From contig NZ_QXGK01000010.1 of assembly GCF_003952945.1 (NCBI RefSeq), positions 1 to 64,000 of the forward strand: 64,000 nucleotides of DNA, written 5' to 3'. This document shows positions 36,455 through 51,999 of this stretch, piece after piece. The notes below the pieces were generated by a model. That model was not told where the DNA came from. It saw nothing but the letters and a program-made list of their open reading frames with translations, and ran no database searches. The DNA is from Bifidobacterium samirii (GTDB lineage: Bacteria; Actinomycetota; Actinomycetes; Actinomycetales; Bifidobacteriaceae). Both the position numbers and the translations under genes were made by a program. The number at the start of each line of letters is the position of its first letter. Position 1 is the stretch's first letter.

Positions 36455-37891
36455 GTGACTGCACTGGCAACCAAGGCCGACGCCGAGGCCCTGATCAACA
36501 AGGAAGGCATCGAGTATGTCTCCGTCCGTTTCACCGACCTGATCGGCGTGCAGCAGCACTTCAACGTCCCGGCGAGCGAGTTCCTCAAGGACGCCTTCAC
36601 CGACGGCATGGCCTTCGACGGCTCCTCCATGGAGGGCTTCCAGGCCATCAACGAGTCCGACATGAAGCTGATCCCGGACGTCGAGACCGCCTACATCGAC
36701 CCGTTCCGCAAGCACAAGACCCTCAACGTGGCCTTCTCCATCGTCGACCCGCTCACCGACGAGCCGTACTCGCGCGACCCGCGCCAGGTGGCCGCCAAGG
36801 CCGAGGCCTACCTGAAGTCCACCGGTCTGGCCGACACCGCGTCCTTCGCCCCGGAGGCCGAGTTCTTCATCTTCGACAAGGTCCGCTACGAGAACTCGAT
36901 GCAGCGTTCCTTCTACGAGGTCGACTCGATCGAGGCGCCGTGGAACACCGGCGTCGACGTCGAGGACGACGGCACCCCGAACATCGGCTTCAAGAACCGC
37001 GTCAAGCGCGGCTACTTCCCGGTCCCGCCGGTCGACCACACGCAGGATCTGCGCGACGACATGGTCGCCAACCTGCAGAAGGTAGGCCTGATCCTGGAGC
37101 GCGCCCACCACGAGGTCGGCGCCGCGGGCCAGCAGGAGATCAACTACCGCTTCAACTCGCTGCAGCACGCCGGCGACGACCTGATGAAGTACAAGTACGT
37201 GGTGCATGAGACCGCCGCGCTGGCCGGCAAGGCCGCGACCTTCATGCCCAAGCCGATGGCGGGCGACAACGGCACCGGCATGCACTGCCACCAGTCGCTG
37301 TGGAAGGACGGCAAGCCGCTGTTCTACGACGAGCGCAACTACGCCGGTCTGTCCGACATGGCCCGCTGGTACATCGGCGGCCTGATCAAGCACTCCTCCG
37401 CCGTGCTGGCCTTCACCAACCCGTCGCTGAACTCCTACCACCGTCTGGTGCCGGGCTACGAGGCGCCGGTCAACCTGGTGTACTCGGCCCGCAACCGCTC
37501 CGCCGCGATCCGCATCCCGCTGGCGGGCACCTCGCCGGCCGCCAAGCGCATCGAGTTCCGCGCCCCGGATCCGTCGTGCAACCCGTTCCTCGCCTTCTCC
37601 GCCCAGCTCATGGCCGGCCTTGACGGCATCCTCAACCACATCGAGCCGCCGGCGCCGGTCGACAAGGACCTGTACGAGCTGCCCCCGGAGGAGCATGCGG
37701 GCATCAAGCAGGTGCCGGCCTCGCTCGCCGAGGCGATGGACGCCCTCGAGGAGGACCACGACTTCCTGACCGCCGGCGACGTGTTCACCGACGACCTGAT
37801 CGAGACGTGGCTCGACCTCAAGCGCGGCGAGATCGAGATGGCCCGTCTGGCCCCGACCCCGCTGGAGTACGAGCTGTACTTCCACATCTGA
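36455..37891 (+). CDS. glnA: Glutamine synthetase type I
   Basis: A 478-residue enzyme that makes glutamine from glutamate and ammonia. The N-terminal FDGSSMEGF, catalytic [12 protein letters not shown] and [16 protein letters not shown], and NRSAAIRIP are intact. LYELPPEE holds the tyrosine that is adenylylated in GSI-beta enzymes, so activity is probably controlled by GlnE. The GTG start follows AAAGGAGCGGTCCC. A strong terminator follows about 80 bases after the stop. Confidence 0.97.
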   Translation: MTALATKADAEALINKEGIEYVSVRFTDLIGVQQHFNVPASEFLKDAFTDGMAFDGSSMEGFQAINESDMKLIPDVETAYIDPFRKHKTLNVAFSIVDPLTDEPYSRDPRQVAAKAEAYLKSTGLADTASFAPEAEFFIFDKVRYENSMQRSFYEVDSIEAPWNTGVDVEDDGTPNIGFKNRVKRGYFPVPPVDHTQDLRDDMVANLQKVGLILERAHHEVGAAGQQEINYRFNSLQHAGDDLMKYKYVVHETAALAGKAATFMPKPMAGDNGTGMHCHQSLWKDGKPLFYDERNYAGLSDMARWYIGGLIKHSSAVLAFTNPSLNSYHRLVPGYEAPVNLVYSARNRSAAIRIPLAGTSPAAKRIEFRAPDPSCNPFLAFSAQLMAGLDGILNHIEPPAPVDKDLYELPPEEHAGIKQVPASLAEAMDALEEDHDFLTAGDVFTDDLIETWLDLKRGEIEMARLAPTPLEYELYFHI

Positions 37892-37968
37892 GTCTTATGG
37901 CTCGGAAACGTTGAAATGACGCCATTCTGATTCCAGCGGGAGTTGAATGGGAGTCATTTGGCGTAGAC

Positions 37969-38008
37969 AAAGACCTTGTGAAACCAAGTTTCACAAGGTC
38001 TTTTTTTC
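37969..38008 (+). terminator. glnA terminator
   Basis: AGACCTTGTGAAAC pairs perfectly with GTTTCACAAGGTCT around a CAA loop and is followed by a T-run. An imperfect second hairpin (ATGACGCCATTC with GAATGGGAGTCAT) lies between the stop and this terminator, at 37916-37957. Confidence 0.92.
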
Positions 38009-38129
38009 ATTTACTGGCGTGACGCACCGGCCCCCCATCGGCGCCACTCCGGGAGCGCGACAAGCCCTATGGGTCGAAATCCGCCTAAGGACTCGCGTCG
38101 CAGCCGCTCGATCGAAGCAGGGGAATCCC

Positions 38130-38690
38130 CTAGCGAGTGGCCCGTTCCATGCCGTCGGCGAATCGGTTCAGACGCAGTCTGCGCAGATGATCCAGTTCCT
38201 CGGCCATGGTGCGTGGCGGATTGTCCTTGCTGGATACGACGGCGTTCATCGCCTCCACCACACCATCTTGGTCGCGCTCGAGCATCACACTCAGGAACTC
38301 GTCCGGGTGCACGGCCTCCACCGCGTAGCGTTCAAGCTTCTGCGGCGGGAAATCCTTGAGATTGTAGGTGACGATATAATCGGCATCCGCGGCCAGGGCG
38401 GCGGCGAGTACGTGCCGGTCGTCCGGGTCCGGCAGATCGAGCGCCGGTTCGAGATGGCTCCAGCCGTAGATGCAATGAGTGGGGTTCATCGGCCTGATGA
38501 ACGACAGGAGGCGATCCGCCTGTTCCGGAGTGCGTCCGCGTCTCTCGATGAGCGCGCGACGCGCCTCCTCCAGAATCCGTCCGGACCACACGACGTCGAT
38601 CACCTGCCGTTCGTCCAAGGTGAGCATGATGTCAAGCAGCCAGACCGCGGGGAAGATATTGGCGTCAAGCAGAACGACGGGTTTCGTCAC
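38130..38690 (-). CDS. PIN-domain toxin (VapC-like ribonuclease)
   Basis: A 186-residue protein starting KPVVLLDANIF, where Asp9 is the first PIN acidic residue. The middle holds DLPDPDDRHVLAAALAADADYIVTYNLKDF with the further acidic residues and the conserved T-x-N-x-x-D-F. This is the metal-dependent RNase fold of VapC toxins (PIN_3 type). It lies 15 bases after an HTH gene on the same strand, which is the usual antitoxin-first order. The C terminus is longer than in short VapC proteins. Confidence 0.85.
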   Translation of the reverse strand: MTKPVVLLDANIFPAVWLLDIMLTLDERQVIDVVWSGRILEEARRALIERRGRTPEQADRLLSFIRPMNPTHCIYGWSHLEPALDLPDPDDRHVLAAALAADADYIVTYNLKDFPPQKLERYAVEAVHPDEFLSVMLERDQDGVVEAMNAVVSSKDNPPRTMAEELDHLRRLRLNRFADGMERATR

Positions 38691-38705
38691 GGCATCGCCT
38701 TTCGC

Positions 38706-39122
38706 TCACTGGTCGAAATCGGCGACGTAGGCCGCATCGTCTTCATCGTACAGGCCCATCTCCGAGGCCGCGCGGCGCATCGAAGCCAGCGACCGCTCCA
38801 TCCGTTCGCGTTCCCGATGCTGGTAGTCCATCACATCGGCCACATCCACCATGCGGCGCCCGGTGGCGCCATTGCGGGTGAACGGCAGCCTGCCGGAATC
38901 GAGGATGCGGGCCACCGTGCGTGCCGAGCAGTTCAACAGCTTCGCCGCCTCGCCGGTCGTGACCATACGGCGACGTCCCATCACACCGAACGCCGCGTTC
39001 AACGCCGCCTCGTACGCCTCGGCGCTCAGCTCCACGACATCACCGGCCGCGCCGACGAGCGCACGATCGCCACGCGGAATCGTCGTCCCATCAACATGAG
39101 GCATGTCAAGTACTGCAGTCAT
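38706..39122 (-). CDS. Antitoxin with an excisionase-type HTH domain
   Basis: A 138-residue protein. The central segment MVTTGEAAKLLNCSARTVARILDSGRLPFTRNGATGRRMVDVADVMDY is a MerR/Xis-like helix-turn-helix (HTH_17). The acidic C-terminal tail (EMGLYDEDDAAYVADFDQ) is the probable toxin-neutralising part. GGAGGAATC precedes the ATG. Its promoter overlaps an inverted repeat, as expected for an autoregulated toxin-antitoxin operon. Confidence 0.82.
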   Translation of the reverse strand: MTAVLDMPHVDGTTIPRGDRALVGAAGDVVELSAEAYEAALNAAFGVMGRRRMVTTGEAAKLLNCSARTVARILDSGRLPFTRNGATGRRMVDVADVMDYQHRERERMERSLASMRRAASEMGLYDEDDAAYVADFDQ

Positions 39123-39144
39123 GATTCCTCCTTATGTCGTCACC

Positions 39145-39183
39145 ATTCTACCAATTTCTGACAAAACGGACAATAGTCAGAAT
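39145..39183 (-). promoter_or_regulatory. Toxin-antitoxin promoter and operator
   Basis: On the minus strand TTGTCC and TAGAAT are exactly 17 bases apart. The inverted repeat TTCTGAC-N13-GTCAGAA (39156-39182) covers the -35 and spacer, so the antitoxin could repress by binding here. Confidence 0.65.
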
Positions 39184-39310
39184 TGACTTGTCGAGTCGCA
39201 TCGTATACGCGCGATGGGTCCATACGCCCCGCATGTCCGCCGGAGTTCCCCTATCATGGAAGCAGGTGGCGAAGGCGCCGCGGATTCATATGGGGGAATG
39301 GAGGTTCCCG

Positions 39311-39550
39311 ATGATCGTCTGGTTCATCATCCTGGAATTGCTGCTGATCGGAATGGGGCTGTTCGCGCTGCTCCGCCCGACCGACATGTGGCGGTTGGAG
39401 CACTTCCTCTCCGTGCGCGGCGGAGAACCCACTGACTTCTACCTGTTCATGACCCGCCTCGGAGGAGGGTTCTCGCTGGCCGCCGCAGTCGCGCTCCCCA
39501 TCTTCCTCGTCCTGAACGGCTTCTTCAGCGAGCCGGGCGTCTGGTGGTAG
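39311..39550 (+). CDS. Small two-helix membrane protein (DUF6199-like)
   Basis: A 79-residue protein with two hydrophobic helices (IVWFIILELLLIGMGLFALL and GGGFSLAAAVALPIFLVLNGFF) joined by RPTDMWRLEHFLSVRGGEPTDFYLFMTRLGG. GGAGGTTCCC directly before the ATG sets the start. The connecting loop resembles DUF6199 proteins. A very strong hairpin follows. Function is unknown. Confidence 0.7.
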   Translation: MIVWFIILELLLIGMGLFALLRPTDMWRLEHFLSVRGGEPTDFYLFMTRLGGGFSLAAAVALPIFLVLNGFFSEPGVWW

Positions 39551-39566
39551 GACGCCGCATACGGTC

Positions 39567-39611
39567 GGATATGGTTGCGCCCCGGTGAACCACCGGGGCG
39601 CAACCATATCC
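39567..39611. terminator. Bidirectional terminator with a 21-base perfect stem
   Basis: The arms at 39567-39587 and 39591-39611 pair perfectly around an AAC loop, between the convergent small membrane protein gene and mrp. Confidence 0.9.
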
Positions 39612-39642
39612 GGACGATCCGTACGGCGCGGTGGCCCGCCGG

Positions 39643-40761
39643 TCAGGCCATGAGCCGCTCGGCCAGCGAACGGAACGCCTGGCCCATCGCGTCGTCGCGC
39701 AGCGTGCCGTCGGCGTTGAGGACGGCCGGGCGGCCGGATTCGCCGGTCTCGCGGAACTCGGGTTCGAGCGGCAGCTGGGCCATGAGCGGCACGTCGTGTC
39801 CGAGCGCGGCGGTCAGCTGTTCGGACACGCGCGCGCCGCCGCCGGCGCCGAAGATCTCCAGTCGTTCGCCCTTGTGCTCGTACCAGCTCATGTTCTCGAC
39901 CACGCCGCGCACGCGCATCGGCACCTGCAGGGCCACGAGTCCGGAGCGCACGGCCACGTCGGACGCGCTCGGCTGAGGCGTGGTGACGACGACGAGTTCG
40001 GCGTTGGGCAGCGCCTGGGCGACCGAGATCGCCATGTCTCCGGTGCCGGGCGCCAGGTCGAGCAGAAGCACGTCGGGCGTGCCCCACCAGATGTCGGAGA
40101 GGAACTGTTCGAGCGAGCGCTGCAGTCGCGGCCCGCGCCACAGGATCGCACGGTCGGCGCCGGCGAACATGCCGATCGAGATGAGCTTGACGCCCCACGC
40201 GGTGACCGGCATGAGCATGCCGTCGAGGTTGGTGGGCTGCGTGGTCACGCCGAACAGGCCGGGCAGGGAGAAGCCGTAGATGTCGGCGTCGATGGCGGCC
40301 GTGTCGTAGCCGAGCGCGGCGAACGTGGCGGCGAGGTTCGCCGTGACCGACGACTTGCCGACGCCGCCCTTGCCGGAGGCGATCGCGAAGATGCGGGTCT
40401 TGACGCCCGGCTTGCTGAACGGGTTCTGCCGGCGTTCGGCCTTGAGTCCGGCAACGAGGTCGGCGAGCTTGTCGCGGCTCATCGAAGAAACCTCGATGTG
40501 CGGGGTGAGCGCGGCGCCCGGATAGGATGCGACGGCGCCGTTGATCTGGTTGGTGATGGTCTGCGACAGCGGGCAGCCTTCGACGGTGAGTTCGACGCGG
40601 ATGTCCACGTCGTAGCCGCCTTCGGAGGCGGGATGCGCGTCGATGGCGGCGATCATGCCGAGTTCGGTGACGGAGCGGCCCAGCTCGGGGTCGATGACGT
40701 GGCTGAGCCGCTCGTAGATGTCCGCTTCGATCTGTCGGATGTCGGGTCGGATGTCGGTCAT
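39643..40761 (-). CDS. mrp: Mrp/ApbC-family iron-sulfur carrier ATPase
   Basis: A 372-residue cytoplasmic protein. Residues 8-90 form a DUF59/MIP18-like domain (IDPELGRSVTELGMI). The P-loop ATPase follows with the deviant Walker A ASGKGGVGKSS (128-138) and LLLDLAPGTGD. Such proteins carry Fe-S clusters to apoproteins. The C-terminal CxxC seen in many Mrp proteins is not visible here; MSWYEHKG occupies a comparable place, so the cluster ligands may differ. It sits between a convergent small gene and ligA. Confidence 0.9.
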   Translation of the reverse strand: MTDIRPDIRQIEADIYERLSHVIDPELGRSVTELGMIAAIDAHPASEGGYDVDIRVELTVEGCPLSQTITNQINGAVASYPGAALTPHIEVSSMSRDKLADLVAGLKAERRQNPFSKPGVKTRIFAIASGKGGVGKSSVTANLAATFAALGYDTAAIDADIYGFSLPGLFGVTTQPTNLDGMLMPVTAWGVKLISIGMFAGADRAILWRGPRLQRSLEQFLSDIWWGTPDVLLLDLAPGTGDMAISVAQALPNAELVVVTTPQPSASDVAVRSGLVALQVPMRVRGVVENMSWYEHKGERLEIFGAGGGARVSEQLTAALGHDVPLMAQLPLEPEFRETGESGRPAVLNADGTLRDDAMGQAFRSLAERLMA

Positions 40762-40842
40762 TTCGTCCTCCTTAATGCGCGTACCACACTAGCGTGAAGT
40801 GCGCCGGCATGCCAGAGGCGTCGGCGGACGGCCGTCGGAAGG

Positions 40843-47315
<6,473 letters not shown>

Positions 47316-47405
47316 GCCCCATATTGTTTCAACGCAACCCGACATGGAGGCCCGATTGACGCCCTCGGAGTAATCGCGGCGCGGCGGCGTCCGGCGCGGT
47401 CCCGA

Positions 47406-47411
47406 TACAAT
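47406..47411 (+). promoter_or_regulatory. -10 element of the 47.4-kb membrane protein gene
   Basis: TACAAT ends 6 bases before a GTG start, with no room for a ribosome-binding site. This suggests a leaderless transcript. No clear -35 is seen. Confidence 0.4.
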
Positions 47412-47417
47412 GTTGCC

Positions 47418-49718
47418 GTGTCATCTTCGCTTTCCCGCCGCATCATCCGCCCGCGCACGCTGGCCGCCGCCTGCATGGCCCTGCTGGCCGTCCTCGCGGT
47501 CGAATGCGCCGTGTTCAACCTGCCGTTCTGGTCGACGCTGTCGGCGAGCACCGATTCGTCGGCCGCGACCAACGCGATGGGCGCCGGTCTCGTGCGCGAC
47601 GACGACGGCATGCTGCGCGTCGTCGACCCGACCGCCGCGTATCTGGACCTGACCGCCGACGGCACGTCCGACTACGTGCGCGTCGACGTCGCCGCGACCG
47701 ACGACGCGACCGACACGGCCGACACGACCGACCTGCTGCGCACCTTCCATCTGCGCTTCGACCTCGACGGCGCCGCCGGCGACGTGCGGCCGGTGTGCGT
47801 CAACGCGCCGCGCTCCCGCTATGCGAGGACGGGCCGTGCCACGTCGATCCGCGTATGGGTGCAGGAGCCGGCCGGATCGCGCCTGCCGCTCGCCGCCGTG
47901 CGCGCCAACGCGAAGGTGCCGTTCTTGTGGAGCTGGGCGCGCGTGGCGCTGCTGTCGGCCGTGGTGGCGCTGTGCGTGGCGTGGCGGCCCGGATCGCGCC
48001 TGTGGCGCACCCGGCTCGACCCCGCCGACCGCGCCCAGCGGCGGGCGCTCGCCGCGACGCTGGGCGCGCTGGGCGTCGCCGTCCTGGCGACCGCCGGCTG
48101 GTCGATCGCCGTCATGGGGCCGCTCACCTTCCATGACGAGGGCTGGTACACGTACGATTTCGACCAGTACGCGCATGTGGCCGACGCGCTGCTGCACGGC
48201 CGCGTCTGGCTCGACCTGCCGGTCTCCGACGCGCTCGCCGCCGCGCAGTCCCCCTACGACGTGGACGTGCGCGCCTCGCTGCTCGCCTCCGGCGACGGCC
48301 CGCTCTACTGGGACTACGCCTACCATGACGGCCACTGGTACTCGTATTTCGGCGTGCTGCCGGCCGTGCTCCTCTACCTGCCGTATCAGGCGCTCACCGG
48401 CCGCATGCTGCCGACCGGCGCGGCCGTGCCGATCCTCATGTTCATGTTCACCGTGGCCGCCTGCCTGCTCATCGTGCGGCTGCTGCACCGTTTCGCCCCG
48501 TCCGTCTCGCTCGCCGCCGCGTCGATGGCGGTCGTGGGCTTCCTGATCGGCGCGAACGCCTGCTACCTGTGGTTCCGCACCAACTTCTACTCGGTGCCGA
48601 TCGCCGCCTCGCTCGCGTTCACCTGTCTGGGACTGTGGTTCTGGCTCGGCGCGCTGCCGCAGGCGGCCGACGACACCGCCACCGGTCGCCACAGGCCCGA
48701 CGGCAGAGTCGCCGGCCGCCCCCATGGCGAGGCCAATCGCGCTCATGCCGCCGTCGGCGCAGCCGCCGATGCCGGCACCGCACGTCGCCGCCGCCACCGC
48801 GACGCGGCCACCGGACTGTCGCTGCCGCATCTGGCGGCGGGCGGCGCGTGCATCGCCGCGAACTTCGGCTGCCGTCCCACGTTCTGTCTGGCCGCGCTGC
48901 TCGCGTTCCCGCTGTTCTGGACGCAGATCGCGCGTCTCGCCGCCGGACTGCGCGCCCGACTGTTCGGCGTGCGCGAGGCGCTGCGCGCGCCGCTGGCCAT
49001 CGTGCTGCCGGCGCTCGTCGTGGTCGCCCCGCTCATGGCGTACAACGCGGCCCGGTTCGGCTCGCCCCTCGACTTCGGCAGCGTCTATCAGATGACCATC
49101 ACCGACATGGTGAACTACCGTCTGCCGTCCGTGGACGTGCCGTTCGTCGTGTTCTATTACCTGTTCGCGCCGTTGCGCTTCGCCGGCGACTTCCCCGCCC
49201 TCGCATTGCAGCCCACGCCGCTGCCCGAGTGGGCGTTCACCGAGCCGGTGGTCGGCGGCCTGTTCGCCCTGTGTCCGATGGCGCTGCTCGCGTTCCTCCT
49301 GCCGTGCATGCGCACGCGCCTGTCCGCCGCGTACCGGCGCACGCTGACCGTCGCGCTGGTTCTGGCGCTCGTCCTGGTCGTCGTCGATTCGTTCGCCGGC
49401 GGTCTGGGATGGCGGTACATGGCCGATTTCGGCTGGCTGTTCTCGCTGGCGTGCCTGCCGGCGTTCGTCCGGCTCGCCGACGGCACTGCCGCCTTCGACC
49501 CGCCGGTGCGCGAGGATTCGCTCGCCGAACCGTCGTACCGCAGGACGCCGGCCCATCGGTATCTGCTGCGGCTCGCCGTGATGCTGCTGATGATGGCGAT
49601 GCTCGCGGTCGCGCTGATGTCGTGCTTCGTGCGAGGCCGTTCCGATTCGCTGTCGGCCAACAATCCGGCGCTGTTCCACGAGGTGCGCTCCTGGTTCGCG
49701 CTGCTGGGCATCGGCTGA
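47418..49718 (+). CDS. Polytopic membrane protein of unknown function
   Basis: A ~766-residue protein with an N-terminal helix (TLAAACMALLAVLAVECAVF), an external domain of ~115 residues, and then about ten more helices, for example ALGVAVLATAGWSIAVM, VLPAVLLYLPYQAL, ILMFMFTVAACLLIVRLL and MLLMMAMLAVALMSCFV. HDEGWYTYDFDQYAHVADALLHGRVWLDLP recalls membrane glycosyltransferases of the GT-C fold, where an acidic residue follows the first helix, but the match is only by eye. The gene precedes an arylsulfotransferase-like gene by 180 bases on the same strand. The start is a GTG with a close -10. Confidence 0.7.
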   Translation: MSSSLSRRIIRPRTLAAACMALLAVLAVECAVFNLPFWSTLSASTDSSAATNAMGAGLVRDDDGMLRVVDPTAAYLDLTADGTSDYVRVDVAATDDATDTADTTDLLRTFHLRFDLDGAAGDVRPVCVNAPRSRYARTGRATSIRVWVQEPAGSRLPLAAVRANAKVPFLWSWARVALLSAVVALCVAWRPGSRLWRTRLDPADRAQRRALAATLGALGVAVLATAGWSIAVMGPLTFHDEGWYTYDFDQYAHVADALLHGRVWLDLPVSDALAAAQSPYDVDVRASLLASGDGPLYWDYAYHDGHWYSYFGVLPAVLLYLPYQALTGRMLPTGAAVPILMFMFTVAACLLIVRLLHRFAPSVSLAAASMAVVGFLIGANACYLWFRTNFYSVPIAASLAFTCLGLWFWLGALPQAADDTATGRHRPDGRVAGRPHGEANRAHAAVGAAADAGTARRRRHRDAATGLSLPHLAAGGACIAANFGCRPTFCLAALLAFPLFWTQIARLAAGLRARLFGVREALRAPLAIVLPALVVVAPLMAYNAARFGSPLDFGSVYQMTITDMVNYRLPSVDVPFVVFYYLFAPLRFAGDFPALALQPTPLPEWAFTEPVVGGLFALCPMALLAFLLPCMRTRLSAAYRRTLTVALVLALVLVVVDSFAGGLGWRYMADFGWLFSLACLPAFVRLADGTAAFDPPVREDSLAEPSYRRTPAHRYLLRLAVMLLMMAMLAVALMSCFVRGRSDSLSANNPALFHEVRSWFALLGIG

Positions 49719-49898
49719 CGGCCGGCTGGGCGCCTTTTCCAGCGGGCGTCCAGCCAACGCTCCAATGACGTTCCGGCTCCGCTCCGGAAACGTCCCGGCC
49801 CCGTCCCGGCGACGCCTTGCGGAAGTTCCGGTTTCTCCAAGGATGGGCGTATACCCATGGATGGGTATCGTCCATCATGCAGACTTCCGGGGTTCACC

Positions 49899-51566
49899 AT
49901 GCAATCATTGCGATCGTTTCCGCATCGTCGCGCCGTCGTGCGCGCCGTCGGCGCCCTGTGCGCGCTGACCGTCGTCGTCGCGCTGGGACTGTGCGCGACG
50001 ACCGGCGGGGCGTCGTCGGTCCGCGCCGCGCGCATCGCACGACTCAACGCGCGCATCGCCGACATCTACACCGACGACTATCAGCAGGCGGCGCACGACG
50101 CGCTCGTCGCCGAACGCGACGCCAGGGAGCACGGCGTCGACGACATCTTCGTCAAGGACAACCCGTACGGCACCAACACCACATCGCTGTACGTGTACTT
50201 CACGTCACGCTACGGATCGAACGTCACCTACACGGTGTCGGCCGACGGCTACCCCGACTTCACGCAGCAGGCGTACCAGGGCGACGAGGACTATCCCACC
50301 GAACACGAGTTCCTCGTCCTCGGCCTCGTCCCCGGCGTGACCAACACGATCACGTTCACCCTCACCGACGACAACGGACTCGACCTCACGTACGCCATCG
50401 AACACGACGGCCCGACGCTGCTGGGCACCGAGGAGACGCGGCTCGAACAGACCGTCGCCCCCGACGACGGCACCGATCTGGGCGACGGCCTGTATGCGGT
50501 CATGGGCAATGACAGCGACGACCAGGACTTCCTCTACTACTACGACACGGACGGCGTGCTGCGCGGCGAGATCCCGCTCAAATACTACCGGGCGCACCGG
50601 CTCCTCTTCTCCGACGGGCTCATGTGGTTCTCCGCGTCCACGCACACCATGGTCGGCATGGACCGGCTCGGCCGCCTCGAGAAGATCTACGACCTGTCCG
50701 ACGACTACATCCTCCACCACGACTACGCGCTCGACGCCGACGGCAACATCGTGCTGCTCGCCACCCAGCTGGGACGCGACGACCACGCCGTGCAGGACCA
50801 GGTCGTCAAACTCGACACCGACACCGGCGAGACCACGCCGCTGCTCGACTTCGGCGAGCTGCTGGCCGACTACAAGCAGACGACCACGCACGCCGGCATC
50901 GACGAGTCAGACCCGAGCGCGACCGACCGCTGGGACTGGCTGCACTGCAACACCATCCAGCTGGTGGACGACGGGTCGGCCATATTCTCCGCGCGCGAGA
51001 CGTCCACCATCATCAAGATCGACGACCTGGAAGGCGAGCCGAAGCTCGACTGGATGATCGGCGAGCCGAGCGTGTGGGACGGCAGCGGCTACGAGGACTC
51101 GTTCCTCGCCAAGGACGGCGACTTCGGCGACACCGGCGGCCAGCACTCCATCACCGTCGTCCAGGACGACTCGCTGCCCGACGGCCAGTACTACCTGTAC
51201 ATGTTCGACAACAACTACGGGTACGCGTCCACCCGGCCCGACTTCGACTGGAGCGTCGTCGACGGGATCGAGACCGAAGGCCTGACCGGCAACGACGACG
51301 CGCGATCCCAGTACCGCCGCTACCTCGTCGACGAGAACGCGCGCACGTACCGCGAGACCGACCAGTTCGACGTGCCGTTCTCCCCCTATGTGAGCTCCGC
51401 GCAGGAGCTCGACGACGGGCACATCCTCATCGACACCGGCCAGCAGGGCCTGTTCGGCGTGTACGACACGGACGGCACGCTGCTCGCGCAGTACCGGATG
51501 AAGCTCGCCACAAGCTACGTGTACCGCGTGTACCAGTACGGGTTCAAGGGCTTCTACTTCGCCTGA
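49899..51566 (+). CDS. Arylsulfotransferase-family (AssT-like) exported protein
   Basis: A 555-residue protein. Arg-rich MQSLRSFPHRRAVVRAV and the helix GALCALTVVVALGLCATTG form a signal peptide or anchor. The rest is rich in Asp/Tyr/Thr with beta-propeller-like strands: LYAVMGNDSDDQDFLYYYDTDG, HHDYALDADGNIVLLATQ, WDWLHCNTIQLVDDGSAIFSAR, LDWMIGEP and GQHSITVVQDD. These include the conserved His positions of AssT propellers (HHD, H in LHCN, H in GQHS). It may act on sulfate esters or be a non-enzymatic relative. It is very acidic. Confidence 0.8.
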   Translation: MQSLRSFPHRRAVVRAVGALCALTVVVALGLCATTGGASSVRAARIARLNARIADIYTDDYQQAAHDALVAERDAREHGVDDIFVKDNPYGTNTTSLYVYFTSRYGSNVTYTVSADGYPDFTQQAYQGDEDYPTEHEFLVLGLVPGVTNTITFTLTDDNGLDLTYAIEHDGPTLLGTEETRLEQTVAPDDGTDLGDGLYAVMGNDSDDQDFLYYYDTDGVLRGEIPLKYYRAHRLLFSDGLMWFSASTHTMVGMDRLGRLEKIYDLSDDYILHHDYALDADGNIVLLATQLGRDDHAVQDQVVKLDTDTGETTPLLDFGELLADYKQTTTHAGIDESDPSATDRWDWLHCNTIQLVDDGSAIFSARETSTIIKIDDLEGEPKLDWMIGEPSVWDGSGYEDSFLAKDGDFGDTGGQHSITVVQDDSLPDGQYYLYMFDNNYGYASTRPDFDWSVVDGIETEGLTGNDDARSQYRRYLVDENARTYRETDQFDVPFSPYVSSAQELDDGHILIDTGQQGLFGVYDTDGTLLAQYRMKLATSYVYRVYQYGFKGFYFA

Positions 51567-51647
51567 CGTCCGGGTGCCTCGCCCCGAGTGAAAGAGGGGC
51601 GGCAATTCCACTCCCGAATCTCCCGCCGCATCAGCCCCTCACCGCCG

Positions 51648-51747
51648 CGACACGCCCGAATTGGTCACACAGAACCAGGGTTGTCTCTCCAAAACCCGGT
51701 GTTTCCGTGAACAACCCGCCTTCTGCATGACCAGTCCAGGCGTGTCG
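51648..51747. repeat. 100-base palindromic element, copy 1
   Basis: The two halves are complementary: CGACACGCC with GGCGTGTCG, TGGTCA with TGACCA, CAGAA with TTCTG and GGGTTGT with ACAACCC, separated by small mismatches, around a ~26-base centre. It lies 81 bases after the arylsulfotransferase gene. A diverged second copy starts 194 bases further on. Confidence 0.8.
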
Positions 51748-51841
51748 AGCGCTGCGCCCGGGCCTCAGCAAAGGCATCTCCAACCCGGATTCCCGACTTC
51801 GCCCGTTCTCAACAAGAGATAAAAGGACATCCGTCCTGTAG

Positions 51842-51941
51842 GGACACACCCGGATTGGTCGCACAGAATAGAGGTTGTCCCGCCTAGACCCGGGGTTTCC
51901 GGATATAACCTGTCTTCTGTATCACCAGTCCGGGTGTGTCG
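51842..51941. repeat. 100-base palindromic element, copy 2
   Basis: Same length and layout as copy 1: GACACACCCGGA with TCCGGGTGTGTC, TGGT with ACCA, ACAGAA with TTCTGT and AGGTTGT with ATAACCT. Several differences from copy 1 occur as compensating pairs. The sequences before each copy also show weak similarity, so the whole ~190-base unit may be a tandem duplication. It ends 58 bases before the ECF-type ATPase gene. Confidence 0.8.
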
Positions 51942-51999
51942 CATCGCGGGCTGCCTCAAACCCTGCCGGGGCCTGCCCCGGCTGCCGTACCATGAACGC

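Noticed and set aside
38020-38110. Remnant of an IS110 end after glnA
   Set aside because: Short shared words (GGACTCGCG, CCGGGAGCG) resemble the IS110 upstream end, but the match is too broken to separate from chance in GC-rich DNA.
51748-51841. Small gene between the two 100-base palindromes
   Set aside because: No start with a ribosome-binding site and no coding bias; the stretch looks like part of a duplicated intergenic unit.
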